DNA of 64,000 nt from Hydrogenophaga sp. (GTDB lineage: Bacteria; Pseudomonadota; Gammaproteobacteria; Burkholderiales; Burkholderiaceae_C), in NCBI RefSeq assembly GCF_011772445.1, contig NZ_WVZN01000026.1:58960-122959 (forward strand). The letters are read 5' to 3'. This document shows positions 40,357 through 49,764 of this stretch, piece after piece. Each line of letters begins with the position of its first letter. The first letter of the stretch is position 1. Position numbers and translations under genes: made by a program. The notes beneath the pieces are model-generated. The model was not told the DNA's origin. It did no database searches and worked only from the letters and a program-made list of their open reading frames with translations.

Positions 40357-42384
40357 ATGCAGACGGTGCGTCGTTCGATGCGGTGGTTCGCGGCCGCGAT
40401 GGCGGTGGTGTATCTGAGTGCTTGCGGTGGTGGGGTGGACGACCCCGCTGATGGCGGTGGATCGGGGGGCGGGTCGGCGCCGGCGCCGAGCCCCAGTCCA
40501 AGCCCGGGGGGTGATCCCGGCGGTTCTCCGCCGCCGCCGCCGCCTCCGCCTGCGTCGCCTCCACCACCCTCGGCGCCGCCGCCTTCGGGTTCGCCGCCAG
40601 CGTCCCCGCCGCCGGGCTCGGGCACGGGACCGATCACGGATCCGGGCAACGGATCGGGTACGCCCGCGATCGCATTGACGATCACGTCCGTGGCGCAACG
40701 TGGACTGAAGCTCGACTGGCCTGCAGTGTCCGGCGCCTCCAGTTACCGCATCGAGCGGGATGTCGATGCCACCGATGGCGCCGACAACTTCACGCAGCTT
40801 GCCGAATCGACGGTGCCCTCGAGCACCTTCACCAACCTGAGCCTGGTGGACGCAATGAACCACAAGTACCGTGTCACGGCTTGTGGGCTCAGCGGTTGCA
40901 ATCTGGCGGTGGGGACCACGCCGGTCACGGGTGACCTGGCCCGATCCATCGTCTCGGCCAGCGCCGACGTCGATGACAACAACGTGGCTCGCGCGATGGC
41001 GACCGGCAAGCGGGGCAGCACGCACGTGCTCGCCATTGGCGTTCCCGGTGCCGACGGCGAACGCGGCATGGTGCTGGTCTATGAACGGGCGGAAGGCGGC
41101 GCGCAGTGGTCGAGTTTGCCCACGTCTCTCGCCCGGACGAATGGCGCCGTGTCCGATCGTTTCGGTGCGAGCGTGGCGCTGTCGCCGAATGGGCTGTGGC
41201 TCGCGGTGGGGATACCCGGCGACGATGCACCCACCGCACTGGACGGCGTCAATCCCAACCCGCCCGCTGGCACGGCCTTGGTGGACGGCTCGGGCGCGGT
41301 GCAGGTGTACCGGTATTCCAGCGGCAACGGTTGGACGCTGGTCGCGCGAATCAAGGCAGCCAATGCGGGCGCGAAGGACGCGTTCGGCTCCGCGGTCGCC
41401 ATCGGAGACGAAGGACAGCTTCTCGTCGGCGCGCCGAACGAGGACGGCGGAGCCAATGGCGACGTCTATCGGTACGGCACCGCCGAGGCCAGTGCGTTCG
41501 ACGACAACTCGAGCGAGGACCGTGGCGCGGTGTACGCATACGCGGCCAGCGGCGACCTCTACAGCTTCAAGGCCTACGTGAAGCCGCCCGTGCAAACGGG
41601 CTCGACCGCCGTCTTCTTCGGAGCGGCCATCGCGGCGGACCAGTTCGCGCAGCGTGTCGCCGTGGGGGCGCCGCGCGCGTCGTTCAACGGCCTGCTGGCC
41701 GGTGGCGTGTTGATCTATGACTTCGCCTGGCTCTGGGCCGATGCAACGAAACCCGCCTCGTTGGCGTCCGGTTTCGCGCCGTCGGCCAATCGCTCTTCGT
41801 CGGTGTCCTCCAATCCGGACGCATCGTCTTCCGCCTACAAGGGCTTCGGCGGGGCCCTGTCCATGAGCGCCGGTGGCGACTGGTTGGCCGTGGGCTACCC
41901 CGACAAGGGCCACGACCCGCTGGACGGCAGCGCGATCCGGTCGGCCGCGGGCCAGGTGGTGGTGTACCGGCGCCAGAGCACCTTGTGGAGCGAGTACTCG
42001 GTGTTGTTGGCGCATGCGCCGCGGGCGGCCGATCGCTTCGGCATCAGCGTGTCGCTGGTGACCGCCAACGGGCCGCGATTGCTGGTCGGTGTGCGCGAGG
42101 ACGGCAGCCGGCACAACGGCCTCAAGCGTCCGGCGGACATCGCGCTCGAGGACAGCAGCCTCCCCGCCTCACCCTCGGAAGCCGGCGCAGGCTACTACTT
42201 TGTCGAGAACCCGGATCCCGATCCCAGCCAGCCGAGGATGGTGACCAAGGCACGACTGAAGGCGCCAGTCGCCAGGCAAGGCCAGTGGTTGGGCCAGGCC
42301 ACGGCCATGACGCGGGACGGCAGCGAGCTGTTGCTGAGTGGCAAGCACATCGACGGGTCCAGCGCCATCTTCTTCGGCTACTGA
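40357..42384 (+). CDS. FG-GAP repeat lipoprotein, second of a tandem pair
   Basis: A 675-residue paralogue of the gene upstream, with the same order: lipobox Cys23 (YLSAC), Pro/Ser-rich linker, fibronectin-like domain (LDWPAVSGASSYRIERDV) and propeller repeats (FGASVALSPNGLWLAVGIPG, FGSAVAIGDEGQLLVGAPNED). The signal peptides are almost identical (RRSMRWFAAAMAVVYL in both), so the pair arose by duplication. An AAGGAACAGGGA Shine-Dalgarno supports the ATG at 40357 over the TTG at 40342. It converges with the P-type ATPase gene, overlapping it by seven bases. Confidence 0.83.
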   Translation: MQTVRRSMRWFAAAMAVVYLSACGGGVDDPADGGGSGGGSAPAPSPSPSPGGDPGGSPPPPPPPPASPPPPSAPPPSGSPPASPPPGSGTGPITDPGNGSGTPAIALTITSVAQRGLKLDWPAVSGASSYRIERDVDATDGADNFTQLAESTVPSSTFTNLSLVDAMNHKYRVTACGLSGCNLAVGTTPVTGDLARSIVSASADVDDNNVARAMATGKRGSTHVLAIGVPGADGERGMVLVYERAEGGAQWSSLPTSLARTNGAVSDRFGASVALSPNGLWLAVGIPGDDAPTALDGVNPNPPAGTALVDGSGAVQVYRYSSGNGWTLVARIKAANAGAKDAFGSAVAIGDEGQLLVGAPNEDGGANGDVYRYGTAEASAFDDNSSEDRGAVYAYAASGDLYSFKAYVKPPVQTGSTAVFFGAAIAADQFAQRVAVGAPRASFNGLLAGGVLIYDFAWLWADATKPASLASGFAPSANRSSSVSSNPDASSSAYKGFGGALSMSAGGDWLAVGYPDKGHDPLDGSAIRSAAGQVVVYRRQSTLWSEYSVLLAHAPRAADRFGISVSLVTANGPRLLVGVREDGSRHNGLKRPADIALEDSSLPASPSEAGAGYYFVENPDPDPSQPRMVTKARLKAPVARQGQWLGQATAMTRDGSELLLSGKHIDGSSAIFFGY

Positions 42385-44363
42385 GCCTTGCCCCGCAGCA
42401 GGCGCAGCCCGTTGAACACCACCAGCAGGCTCGCGCCCATGTCGGCGAACACCGCCATCCACATGGTGGCGTTGTCGAACAGTGCGAGCAGCAGGAACAC
42501 GAACTTGATGCCCAGCGCCAGCGCGATGTTCTGCCACAGCACCGCATGTGTGCGCCGCGACAGGCGGATGGTCTCGGGCAGCTTGCGCAGGTCGTCGTTC
42601 ATCACGATCACGTCGGCCGCTTCCATGGCGGTGTCGCTGCCCGCGCCGCCCATGCCGAAGCCGATGCTGGCCGCGCTGAGCGCGGGGCCGTCGTTGATGC
42701 CGTCTCCCACCATGCCCACGGCGCCCTGGGCGCGCAGGGCCTCGATGGCGTCGAGCTTGTCCTGCGGCAGCAGGTTGGCGCGCACCTCGCCGATGCCGAC
42801 CTGCGCCGCGATGGCTTGCGCCGTGGCGGGGTTGTCGCCGGTGAGCATGACGGTGGTGATGCCCAGCGCGTTCAGTTCCTCGATGGCCTGGCGGCTCGTG
42901 GCCTTGGTGGTGTCGGCCACCGCGAACAGCGCCAGCACGCCCTGATCGCCCGCGAGCAGGGTGACGGTGCGGCCCTGGGCCTCGTGCTCGCGCATCAGCG
43001 CTTCCAGCTCGGGTGAGCACTGCTGGCGTTCTTCCATCCAGCGGTGGTTGCCGAGCGCGTAGGCCTGCCCGTCCACGGTGCCGCGCACACCGCGGCCGGC
43101 TTCGGCACCGAAGCCATCGATGGCCAGGGCTGCGTTGTCGAGGCCAGCGGCGATGGCTTTGGACACGGGGTGGTCCGAACGTCCCGCCAAGCTGCGTGCG
43201 ATGCCCAGTACGCGCTCGGCCGGCAGGGCGCTGGACAGCACCGCCTGCGCCACCAGGCGCGGCTTGCCCTCGGTCACGGTGCCGGTCTTGTCCACCGCCA
43301 GCACGCGCAGGCGGCGCGCGTCCTCCAGGTACACGCCGCCCTTGATGAGGATGCCGCGCCTTGCCGCCGCCGCGAGGCCGCTGACCACCGTCACCGGCGT
43401 GGAGATCACCAGCGCGCAGGGGCAGGCGATGACGAGCAGCACCAGCGCCTTGTACACAGCCGTGAGCCAGGGCCAGCCGAACAGCAGCGGGCCGAGCAGC
43501 GCCACGGCCAGGGCGATGGCGAACACCGCCGGCGTGTAGATGGCCGCGAAGCGGTCGACGAAACGCTGCGTGGGCGCGCGCCTGGACTGCGCCTGCTCGA
43601 CCGCGTGGATGATGCGCGCGAGCACGGTGTCGCTCGCGGGCTTGCTCACCTCGAACTCCAGCGCGCCGTGCTGGTTGATGGTGCCGGCGAAGACCTCGTC
43701 GCCCGGGGCCTTGTCCACGGGGATGCTCTCGCCCGTGATGGGCGACTGGTCGGCCGCGCTGTGGCCGCTGGTGATCCGGCCATCGAGCGCAAAGCGTTCG
43801 CCGGGCTTCACGCGCACGGTCGCGCCCACGGCGACCGCCTTCGCGTCCACCACGGCCCATTGGCCGCTGGCCTGGCGCACCTCGGCCTGCGGCGGCGACA
43901 GGGCCAGCAGCCCTGCGATGGCGTTGCGCGCGCGCTCCACGGAACGCGCCTCGATCAACTCGGCCAGCGAGTACAGCGCCATCACCATGGCCGCCTCGGG
44001 CCACTGGCCGATGAGAAAGGCCCCGGCGACGGCGACCGCCATCAGCGCGTTGATGTTGAGCTGGCCGCGACGCAGGGCCGCCAGGCCCTGCTGGAACACC
44101 TCGGTGCCCGCCAGCGCAATGGCCGACAGGGCGATGCCCATGCCCGCGAGCTTCCAGCCCCAGGTCTCGGGCGCCAGGAAGTGCAGACCTTCCGCGGCGA
44201 GGGCCAGCAACAGCGCAGCGCCCATGCGCCACCAGTCGCGCGCGGTGGCGGGGCCATGGACATGGTCGTGGGCATCGTGGCCATGGCCATGGCCCTCGTC
44301 GTGTGGGTGCCGGTGATCGTGCGGGCGCGGATGGGCGGGGGGCGGGCAGCAGGCCTTGGACAT
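42378..44363 (-). CDS. Heavy-metal P1B-type ATPase (Zn/Cd/Pb exporter)
   Basis: A 661-residue inner-membrane metal pump. Motifs: CPCAL (transmembrane metal site, near 324), DKTGTVTEG with the phosphorylated Asp (near 368), TGES in SPITGESIP (near 218) and MVGDGINDGPAL near 560. The first 36 residues are His-rich (PHDHRHPHDEGHGHGHDAH) and replace the usual CxxC HMA domain. CPC without an HMA Cys pair and with a His tail is typical of zinc/cobalt/cadmium exporters. The ATG at 44363 leaves 11 bases after AAGGAG; a second ATG at 44372 is almost inside it. Confidence 0.9.
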   Translation of the reverse strand: MSKACCPPPAHPRPHDHRHPHDEGHGHGHDAHDHVHGPATARDWWRMGAALLLALAAEGLHFLAPETWGWKLAGMGIALSAIALAGTEVFQQGLAALRRGQLNINALMAVAVAGAFLIGQWPEAAMVMALYSLAELIEARSVERARNAIAGLLALSPPQAEVRQASGQWAVVDAKAVAVGATVRVKPGERFALDGRITSGHSAADQSPITGESIPVDKAPGDEVFAGTINQHGALEFEVSKPASDTVLARIIHAVEQAQSRRAPTQRFVDRFAAIYTPAVFAIALAVALLGPLLFGWPWLTAVYKALVLLVIACPCALVISTPVTVVSGLAAAARRGILIKGGVYLEDARRLRVLAVDKTGTVTEGKPRLVAQAVLSSALPAERVLGIARSLAGRSDHPVSKAIAAGLDNAALAIDGFGAEAGRGVRGTVDGQAYALGNHRWMEERQQCSPELEALMREHEAQGRTVTLLAGDQGVLALFAVADTTKATSRQAIEELNALGITTVMLTGDNPATAQAIAAQVGIGEVRANLLPQDKLDAIEALRAQGAVGMVGDGINDGPALSAASIGFGMGGAGSDTAMEAADVIVMNDDLRKLPETIRLSRRTHAVLWQNIALALGIKFVFLLLALFDNATMWMAVFADMGASLLVVFNGLRLLRGKAQ

Positions 44364-44484
44364 GGGCGACATCTCTCCTTGCCCCGATTGCAAGGCCTGT
44401 AGCGGGTACGGAGTCAAGCCCGCACCGCCAGAAAGGACAAACCCCGCCGCAGCGGGGTCTGTCGCCAGCAAGCGCGCGGTCCGA

Positions 44485-45762
44485 TCAGGCCAGCATGTCG
44501 GCCCAGATGTTGCGCGCCCAGCCGAAGGCGTAGGCGCCTTCGATCTCGCTCGCCGCGCTGGACAGGCCGCCCGAGCCGGGCACCGTCAGCATGGTCTTCT
44601 GCGCCGCGTCGTAGCGGTGCACGCTGGCCACGTGCACCACATCCCTGGCGGTGACGAAGCTGTAGCAGGTGTTGGCGTACAGCGGGTTCTGCGGTGGCTG
44701 CTGGCCCGTCAGCAGCGAGACCACCGCGGCCGCGCAGGTCTTGCCATGCTGGTTGGCCATGTGGCCCGACTTGGGCATGGCCGGCGCGATCTGGATCGCG
44801 TCGCCCAGCACGTGGATGTTCTTCGCCGCCTTCGATTCGAAGGTGAGGAAGTCGACCTCGCACCAGCGGCCATTGGCCGTGGCCAGGCCGCTCTTGACGG
44901 CGATGGCGCCGGCGCGCATGTCGGGCAGCACGTTGGCCACGCCAGCCTTGAAGTCGTCGTTGAACTCGAACTTCAGCGTGTTCGTGGCCGCGTCCACGTC
45001 CACCACCTTGTGCTTGGGCCGGTACTCGATGAGGCCCTTGTAGTGCTCGTCCCAGGCCTTGAGGAACAGGCCCTTCTTGGAGGTGATGTCGTCGTTGGCG
45101 TCGAAGATGATGACCTTGCTCTTCGGCTTGGCGACCTTGAAGTAGCTCGCCACCATGCAGGCGCGCTCATACGGGCCGGGGGGGCAGCGGTACGGTGCCA
45201 GGGGAATGGACAGCGCGTACACGCCGCCGTCGGGCATGGCCTTGAGCTGCTCATGCAGCGCCGCGGTCTGCGGTCCGGCCTTCCAGGCGTGAAGGACCTT
45301 GTCCGACGCGCCGGGCTTGGCCAGGCCGGGGATGGTGGGCATGAAGTCGATGCCCGGCGAGAGGATGAGCCGGTCGTAGGGCAGGGTGGCGCCGCTGGCC
45401 AGCTTCACGGTGCGCTTGTCCGCGTCGATGCTCTCGACCGTGTCGCGCACCACTTTCACGCCATGCTTGCGCTGCAACTGGTCGTAGGAGACGGTGATGT
45501 CGGCCAGCGTCTTGTGGCCGCCCACCACCAGGTTGCTCAGCGGGCAGGACACGAAGTTCGCATTCGGCTCCACCAGCGTCACGTCCACGCGGCCCTCGGA
45601 GAACAGGCGCACGTACTTGGCGGCCGTGGCGCCGCCGTAGCCGCCGCCCACCACCACCACTTTCGGCCCACCGCTGCCGCCGGTGGCGCAGCCCGCCAGC
45701 AGGCCCAGGCCCGCCACCGCGGAGCCCGCGCCCAATGTCTGTACGAATTGACGTCGTTGCAT
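44485..45762 (-). CDS. fccB: Flavocytochrome c sulfide dehydrogenase, flavin subunit
   Basis: A 425-residue periplasmic FAD protein. The N-terminus MQRRQFVQTL is a Tat signal. FAD binding is by VVVVGGGYGGATAAKYV, with further marks at CPLSNLVVGG (redox Cys) and HVLGDAIQIAPAMPKSGHMANQHG. It should oxidise sulfide and pass electrons to the cytochrome encoded upstream. It lies next to the sox cluster, where it is often called SoxF. The ATG at 45762 gives the Tat signal; an upstream ATG adds five residues. Confidence 0.9.
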   Translation of the reverse strand: MQRRQFVQTLGAGSAVAGLGLLAGCATGGSGGPKVVVVGGGYGGATAAKYVRLFSEGRVDVTLVEPNANFVSCPLSNLVVGGHKTLADITVSYDQLQRKHGVKVVRDTVESIDADKRTVKLASGATLPYDRLILSPGIDFMPTIPGLAKPGASDKVLHAWKAGPQTAALHEQLKAMPDGGVYALSIPLAPYRCPPGPYERACMVASYFKVAKPKSKVIIFDANDDITSKKGLFLKAWDEHYKGLIEYRPKHKVVDVDAATNTLKFEFNDDFKAGVANVLPDMRAGAIAVKSGLATANGRWCEVDFLTFESKAAKNIHVLGDAIQIAPAMPKSGHMANQHGKTCAAAVVSLLTGQQPPQNPLYANTCYSFVTARDVVHVASVHRYDAAQKTMLTVPGSGGLSSAASEIEGAYAFGWARNIWADMLA

Positions 45763-45773
45763 GGTGCGGCTCC

Positions 45774-46076
45774 TCACTTCTTCTGGGCCGCGAAGTACGC
45801 GGCAAGTTGGGCCAGCTGCTCATCGCTGTAGCCCTTGGACAGCTGGTGCATGATGGTCGCGGGCCGCTGGCCGTTCTTGAAGGCCAGCAACTGCTGCAGC
45901 AGCTCGTCCTTGTTGCGGCCGGCCAAGCCGATCATGCCGGGCTGGGCGCGGCCCTCGGTGCCGTGGCAGTTGGCACAGGCCGCGGCCCAGACGCGGACCT
46001 GGTTGACCTGGGCCTGCGCCCCGGCGCTCAGGGCCAGCAGCGTCGCCGCCGCCAGCCACCTTGTTGTTCTCTGCAT
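45774..46076 (-). CDS. fccA: c-type cytochrome, partner of FccB (FccA/SoxE-like)
   Basis: A 100-residue periplasmic monoheme cytochrome c. A Sec signal ends GAQAQV, then comes CANCHG (haem attachment, near 34) and a Met axial ligand candidate in PATIMHQLSKGY. It is 12 bases upstream of fccB, so the two form a flavocytochrome c pair. Transcribed divergently from soxC. Confidence 0.88.
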   Translation of the reverse strand: MQRTTRWLAAATLLALSAGAQAQVNQVRVWAAACANCHGTEGRAQPGMIGLAGRNKDELLQQLLAFKNGQRPATIMHQLSKGYSDEQLAQLAAYFAAQKK

Positions 46077-46235
46077 CGTCGTCTCCGATTGCGGGTTGGG
46101 ATGAAAGCGCACCCAAAACTGTAGCAGCGGGCCTTCCTCGAAAAACAGATATCGGTATGCCTGGGGTGCGTAGCGGCCCTCTGGGATTGAAGACCAGCCG
46201 GTGGGGAAGTGCATCAAGGGTTTACGCTCATCCAA

Positions 46236-46258
46236 ATATCAGCAATTAACGATATAGT
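46236..46258 (+). promoter_or_regulatory. Possible regulatory dyad and -10 box before soxC
   Basis: ATATC (46236-46240) and GATAT (46251-46255) form an inverted repeat around AGCAATTAAC, and TATAGT (46253-46258) could be a -10 box. This AT-rich patch stands out in the otherwise GC-rich fccA-soxC divergent region. A SoxR (ArsR-type) regulator could bind here, but no sox regulator gene is in the window. Confidence 0.4.
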
Positions 46259-46293
46259 CGCACCCCTGAGATTCCTCCTGAACGGACCGCGCC

Positions 46294-47646
46294 GTGTCTG
46301 ACCCACTGCAACACACGATCGGGCGGGTGCTGCCCGCCCCCGAAAACCACCTCGACGCCGAGAAGCTCGAGCAAGCGCGCAAGGCGCGGCGCAGCTTCAT
46401 GGGCAAGGCCCTGGCGATGGGCGCAGGCGCCGTCACCGCAGGCCACGCCTCGCGCGCGCTGGCGAGCGAAGGCGAGGGCGAGGGCGATCCCGCCATCCTG
46501 AAGATGCCCGAGCACACGCGCGGCCTGGGCCGCCCGGTGGCCGAGAACCCCTATGGCCAGCCGAGCAAGTGGGAAGCCAACCTCCAGCGCCGCCAGAGCC
46601 CGGGCCTCACGCGCGTGCCGCAGGCCTCGGTGAGTTTCACGCCGCTGCAGGGCCTGTTCGGCATCATCACGCCCAGCGGCCTGCACTTCGAGCGCCACCA
46701 CCAGGGCTGGTGGGACATCGACCCGAGCCAGCACCGCCTGATGGTGCACGGTCTGGTGAAGCGCTCGCGCGTGTTCACCATGGACGACCTGATGCGCCTG
46801 CCCAGCGTGTCGCGCATCCACTTCATCGAATGCGGCGCGAACTCCGCGCCCGAGTGGGGCAACGTGGCCCTGCCCAGCGTGCAGTACACGCACGGCATGG
46901 TGAGCTGCTCGGAGTTCACCGGCGTGCGCCTGTCCACCCTGCTCGAGATGTGCGGCGCGGACAGCAAGCTCGGCAAGTACGTGCTGGCCGAGGGCGCCGA
47001 CGGCTCGTCGATGACGCGCACCATCGACATGGAACGCGCCATGGAGGACTGCATCGTCGCCTGGGCCATGAACGGCGAGATGCTGCGCCCCGAGAACGGC
47101 TACCCCTTGCGCCTGGTGGTGCCGGGCATCCAGGGCGTGAGCTGGGTGAAGTACCTGCGCCGCCTGGAGGTGGGCGACCAGAAGTGGGCCAGCAAGGACG
47201 AGGCGGTGCACTACATCGACCTCATGCCCGACGGCACGCACCGCCAGTACACCGGCATCCAGGAGTGCAAGAGCGTGATCACCACGCCATCGGGCGGGCA
47301 GATGCTGCTCGACAAGGGCTACTACAACGTCAGCGGCCTGGCCTGGTCGGGGCGCGGCGCGATCAAGCGCGTGGACGTGAGCGTGGACGGCGGGCGCACC
47401 TGGCGCACCGCGCGCCTCGAAGGCCCCGTGCTGGACAAGGCGCTGACCCGCTTCAACATCGACTGGGTGTGGGACGGCAAGCCCGCCATTCTGCAAAGCC
47501 GCGCCATCGACAGCACCGGCTACGTGCAACCCAAGATCAACCAGCTGCGCGCGGTGCGTGGCACGCGCTCGATCTACCACCAGAACGCGATCCAGTCGTG
47601 GAAGGTGTCCGAGAACGGCGAAGTGTCCAATGTGCAAGTCTTCTGA
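46294..47646 (+). CDS. soxC: Sulfite dehydrogenase-type molybdenum subunit SoxC
   Basis: A 450-residue Mo-containing sulfane dehydrogenase that works with SoxD to oxidise the sulfane sulfur bound on SoxY. The Tat signal is RRSFMGKAL near residue 32. The sulfite-oxidase fold has IHFIECGANS (Mo-ligand Cys, near 182) and VVPGIQGVSWVKYLRRLEV near 278. It is the first gene of the soxCDYZAXB cluster. Confidence 0.95.
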   Translation: MSDPLQHTIGRVLPAPENHLDAEKLEQARKARRSFMGKALAMGAGAVTAGHASRALASEGEGEGDPAILKMPEHTRGLGRPVAENPYGQPSKWEANLQRRQSPGLTRVPQASVSFTPLQGLFGIITPSGLHFERHHQGWWDIDPSQHRLMVHGLVKRSRVFTMDDLMRLPSVSRIHFIECGANSAPEWGNVALPSVQYTHGMVSCSEFTGVRLSTLLEMCGADSKLGKYVLAEGADGSSMTRTIDMERAMEDCIVAWAMNGEMLRPENGYPLRLVVPGIQGVSWVKYLRRLEVGDQKWASKDEAVHYIDLMPDGTHRQYTGIQECKSVITTPSGGQMLLDKGYYNVSGLAWSGRGAIKRVDVSVDGGRTWRTARLEGPVLDKALTRFNIDWVWDGKPAILQSRAIDSTGYVQPKINQLRAVRGTRSIYHQNAIQSWKVSENGEVSNVQVF

Positions 47647-47649
47647 GTG

Positions 47650-48723
47650 ATGGCGATGCGAAATCTGATTCTGCTGTCCCTCGCGCTGCTCGGTGGCGCG
47701 GCGATGGCGCAAACGAAGCCCTGGCACGAGCTCGGCCGCGAGGCCACACCCGCCGAGATCAAGGCCTGGGACATCGACGTGCGCCCCGACTTCAAGGGCC
47801 TGCCCAAGGGCGCGGGCAGCGTCGCGCTGGGCGAGAAGGTCTGGGAGGCGCAGTGCGCGTCCTGCCACGGCGTGTTCGGTGAATCGAACGAGGTGTTCAC
47901 GCCCATCGTCGGCGGCACCACGCAGGCCGACATCGAACGCGGCCGCGTGAAGAACCTTGAGCCGGGCAACACCTTCCCACAGCGCACCACGCTGATGAAA
48001 GTGGCCACCGTCTCCACGCTGTGGGACTACATCAACCGCGCCATGCCGTGGAACGCGCCCAAGACGCTCAAGACCGAGGAGGTCTACGGCGTGCTCGCGT
48101 ACATCCTGCACCTGGGCGACATCGTGCCGGCGGACTTCACGCTGTCGGACCAGAACATCGCCGAGGTGCAGAAGCGCATGCCCAACCGCAACGGCATGGT
48201 GTTCCACGAGCCGCTCTGGAAGGTGTCCGGCAAGGGCGACGCGAAGAACGTGGCCTGCATGAAGGACTGCCCGACCGAGGCCGAGGTGCGTTCGTCGTTG
48301 CCCGACTTCGCGCGCGACGCGCACGGCAACATCCAGGAACAGAACCGCGTGGTGGGTCCGGTGCGCGGCGCCGACACCACGAAGCCGCCGCTCAAGGGCC
48401 CGGTGGGCAGCGCGCCGCCGCCCGCGCCGGTGGTGGTGGCCGCCGCCCCGGCGGCCGCGCCCGGCGCGGTGGACGTGAAGGCCCTGCTCACCGGCAACGG
48501 GTGCACAGCCTGCCACGGCATCAGCAACAGGATCGTCGGCCCCGGCTTCACCGAGGTCCAGGCCAAACACAAGGGCAAGGCCGACCTGGAGGCCTACCTG
48601 GCCGGCAAGATCAAGTCCGGCGGCAGCGGCGTGTTCGGCGCCGTGCCCATGCCGCCGCAGCCGCAGCTCAAGGACAGCGAGGCCCGGGCCATCGCGCGCT
48701 GGATCGCGGCCGGCCCGCGCTGA
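47650..48723 (+). CDS. soxD: Diheme cytochrome SoxD
   Basis: A 357-residue periplasmic cytochrome c, partner of SoxC. Sec signal ending AMAQT; two haem motifs: CASCHG (near 72) and CTACHG (near 285). An Ala/Pro-rich hinge of about 30 residues joins the two domains. The ATG at 47650 lies three bases after the soxC stop; a second ATG two codons on is equally possible. Confidence 0.93.
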   Translation: MAMRNLILLSLALLGGAAMAQTKPWHELGREATPAEIKAWDIDVRPDFKGLPKGAGSVALGEKVWEAQCASCHGVFGESNEVFTPIVGGTTQADIERGRVKNLEPGNTFPQRTTLMKVATVSTLWDYINRAMPWNAPKTLKTEEVYGVLAYILHLGDIVPADFTLSDQNIAEVQKRMPNRNGMVFHEPLWKVSGKGDAKNVACMKDCPTEAEVRSSLPDFARDAHGNIQEQNRVVGPVRGADTTKPPLKGPVGSAPPPAPVVVAAAPAAAPGAVDVKALLTGNGCTACHGISNRIVGPGFTEVQAKHKGKADLEAYLAGKIKSGGSGVFGAVPMPPQPQLKDSEARAIARWIAAGPR

Positions 48724-48808
48724 GCCAGGGCTTCACGCATACCCCATACCCGTTCCATTTCTCGCTCGCTACACTCGCCCTTCGCCACGCATTTGCACAG
48801 GAGTTCCC

Positions 48809-49264
48809 ATGAACAGCACCCGTCGAGACGCCTTGAAGACCACCGGGGCCTTTGCTGCCCTCGTTTCCATGGGCATCGTCACCCAAAGCCAGGCGAATGC
48901 CGCGCTCGAACGCTCCAGCTTCGAGGGCAAGACCCTGGCCGACGCGCTCAAGGCCGTGGGCGGCACGCCGGCCAACAGCGACCAGGTCACCGTGGTGGCC
49001 CCTGACATCGCCGAGAACGGCGCCGTGGTGCCCATCGGCGCGGCCAGCAAGCTGCCCAACACCACCGAGATCTTCCTCATCGTCGAGAAGAACCCCATGC
49101 CCCTGGCGGCGGCCTTCACCATCCCGGCCGGCACGCTGCCCGAGATCTCCACCCGCCTGAAGATGGGCCAGAGCTCCAACGTCATCGCCGTGGTCAAGGC
49201 CGACGGCAAGCTCTACTCGGCCACGAAAGAAACCAAGGTCACGCTGGGTGGCTGCGGCGGCTGA
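48809..49264 (+). CDS. soxY: Sulfur carrier SoxY
   Basis: A 151-residue carrier subunit. The Tat-type signal STRRDALKTT lies at residues 3-12, and the C-terminal arm ends Gly-Gly-Cys-Gly-Gly, where the Cys carries the sulfur substrate as a swinging arm visited by SoxXA, SoxB and SoxCD. SoxZ follows after 45 bases. The ATG follows an AGGAG Shine-Dalgarno (CAGGAGTTCCC). Confidence 0.96.
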   Translation: MNSTRRDALKTTGAFAALVSMGIVTQSQANAALERSSFEGKTLADALKAVGGTPANSDQVTVVAPDIAENGAVVPIGAASKLPNTTEIFLIVEKNPMPLAAAFTIPAGTLPEISTRLKMGQSSNVIAVVKADGKLYSATKETKVTLGGCGG

Positions 49265-49309
49265 TCGCCACACGCCCCTTTCGAGATTCAACGAACACAG
49301 GAGTCCACC

Positions 49310-49621
49310 ATGGCTGATCCGATGCGCATCCGCGCCGCCGTTGCCGACGGCGAAACCACCGTTCGCGTGCTCATGTCGCACATCATGGAACCCGGCACGC
49401 GCCGCGACGCCGCCGGCGCCCTCATCCCCGGCCACTTCATCACGAACGTCGACTGCACCCACAACGGCAAGACCGTGCTGCAGGCGCAGTTCACCGGCGC
49501 CGTGGCGCAGAACCCGTTCCTGTCCTTCAAGTTCAAGGGCGGCGCCAAGGGCGACAAGATCGTGGTGAAGTGGAGCGACAACAAGGGCGACTCGCGGACC
49601 GACGAAGCAAATATTGCGTAA
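49310..49621 (+). CDS. soxZ: Sulfur-carrier partner SoxZ
   Basis: A 103-residue protein with an Ig-like fold that forms the heterodimer with SoxY. Family segments: GETTVRVLMSHIMEPGTRRD, HFITNVDCTHNGKTVL and the C-terminal KIVVKWSDNKG. No signal peptide; it is exported bound to SoxY. Directly after it is a REP-like element. Confidence 0.95.
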   Translation: MADPMRIRAAVADGETTVRVLMSHIMEPGTRRDAAGALIPGHFITNVDCTHNGKTVLQAQFTGAVAQNPFLSFKFKGGAKGDKIVVKWSDNKGDSRTDEANIA

Positions 49622-49628
49622 CTGGTAA

Positions 49629-49703
49629 CCCCCCGCCGCGCTTCGCGCGACCCCCCAAGGGGGGCGTCACCTGCGGCCCGGCAGAGCCGGTTCCGCGGTG
49701 ACA
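49629..49703. repeat. REP-like intergenic element, copy B (soxZ-soxA)
   Basis: Same hairpin order as copy A with CCCCCCAAGGGGGG in place of CCCCCTCAAGGGGG and one further change. It fills most of the 143 bases between soxZ and soxA. Confidence 0.85.
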
Positions 49704-49764
49704 CTGGATGGACTGCCCCGGCTCACGACGGGTTTCTATAACTAGTAGACGAGGAGATCTCCCC

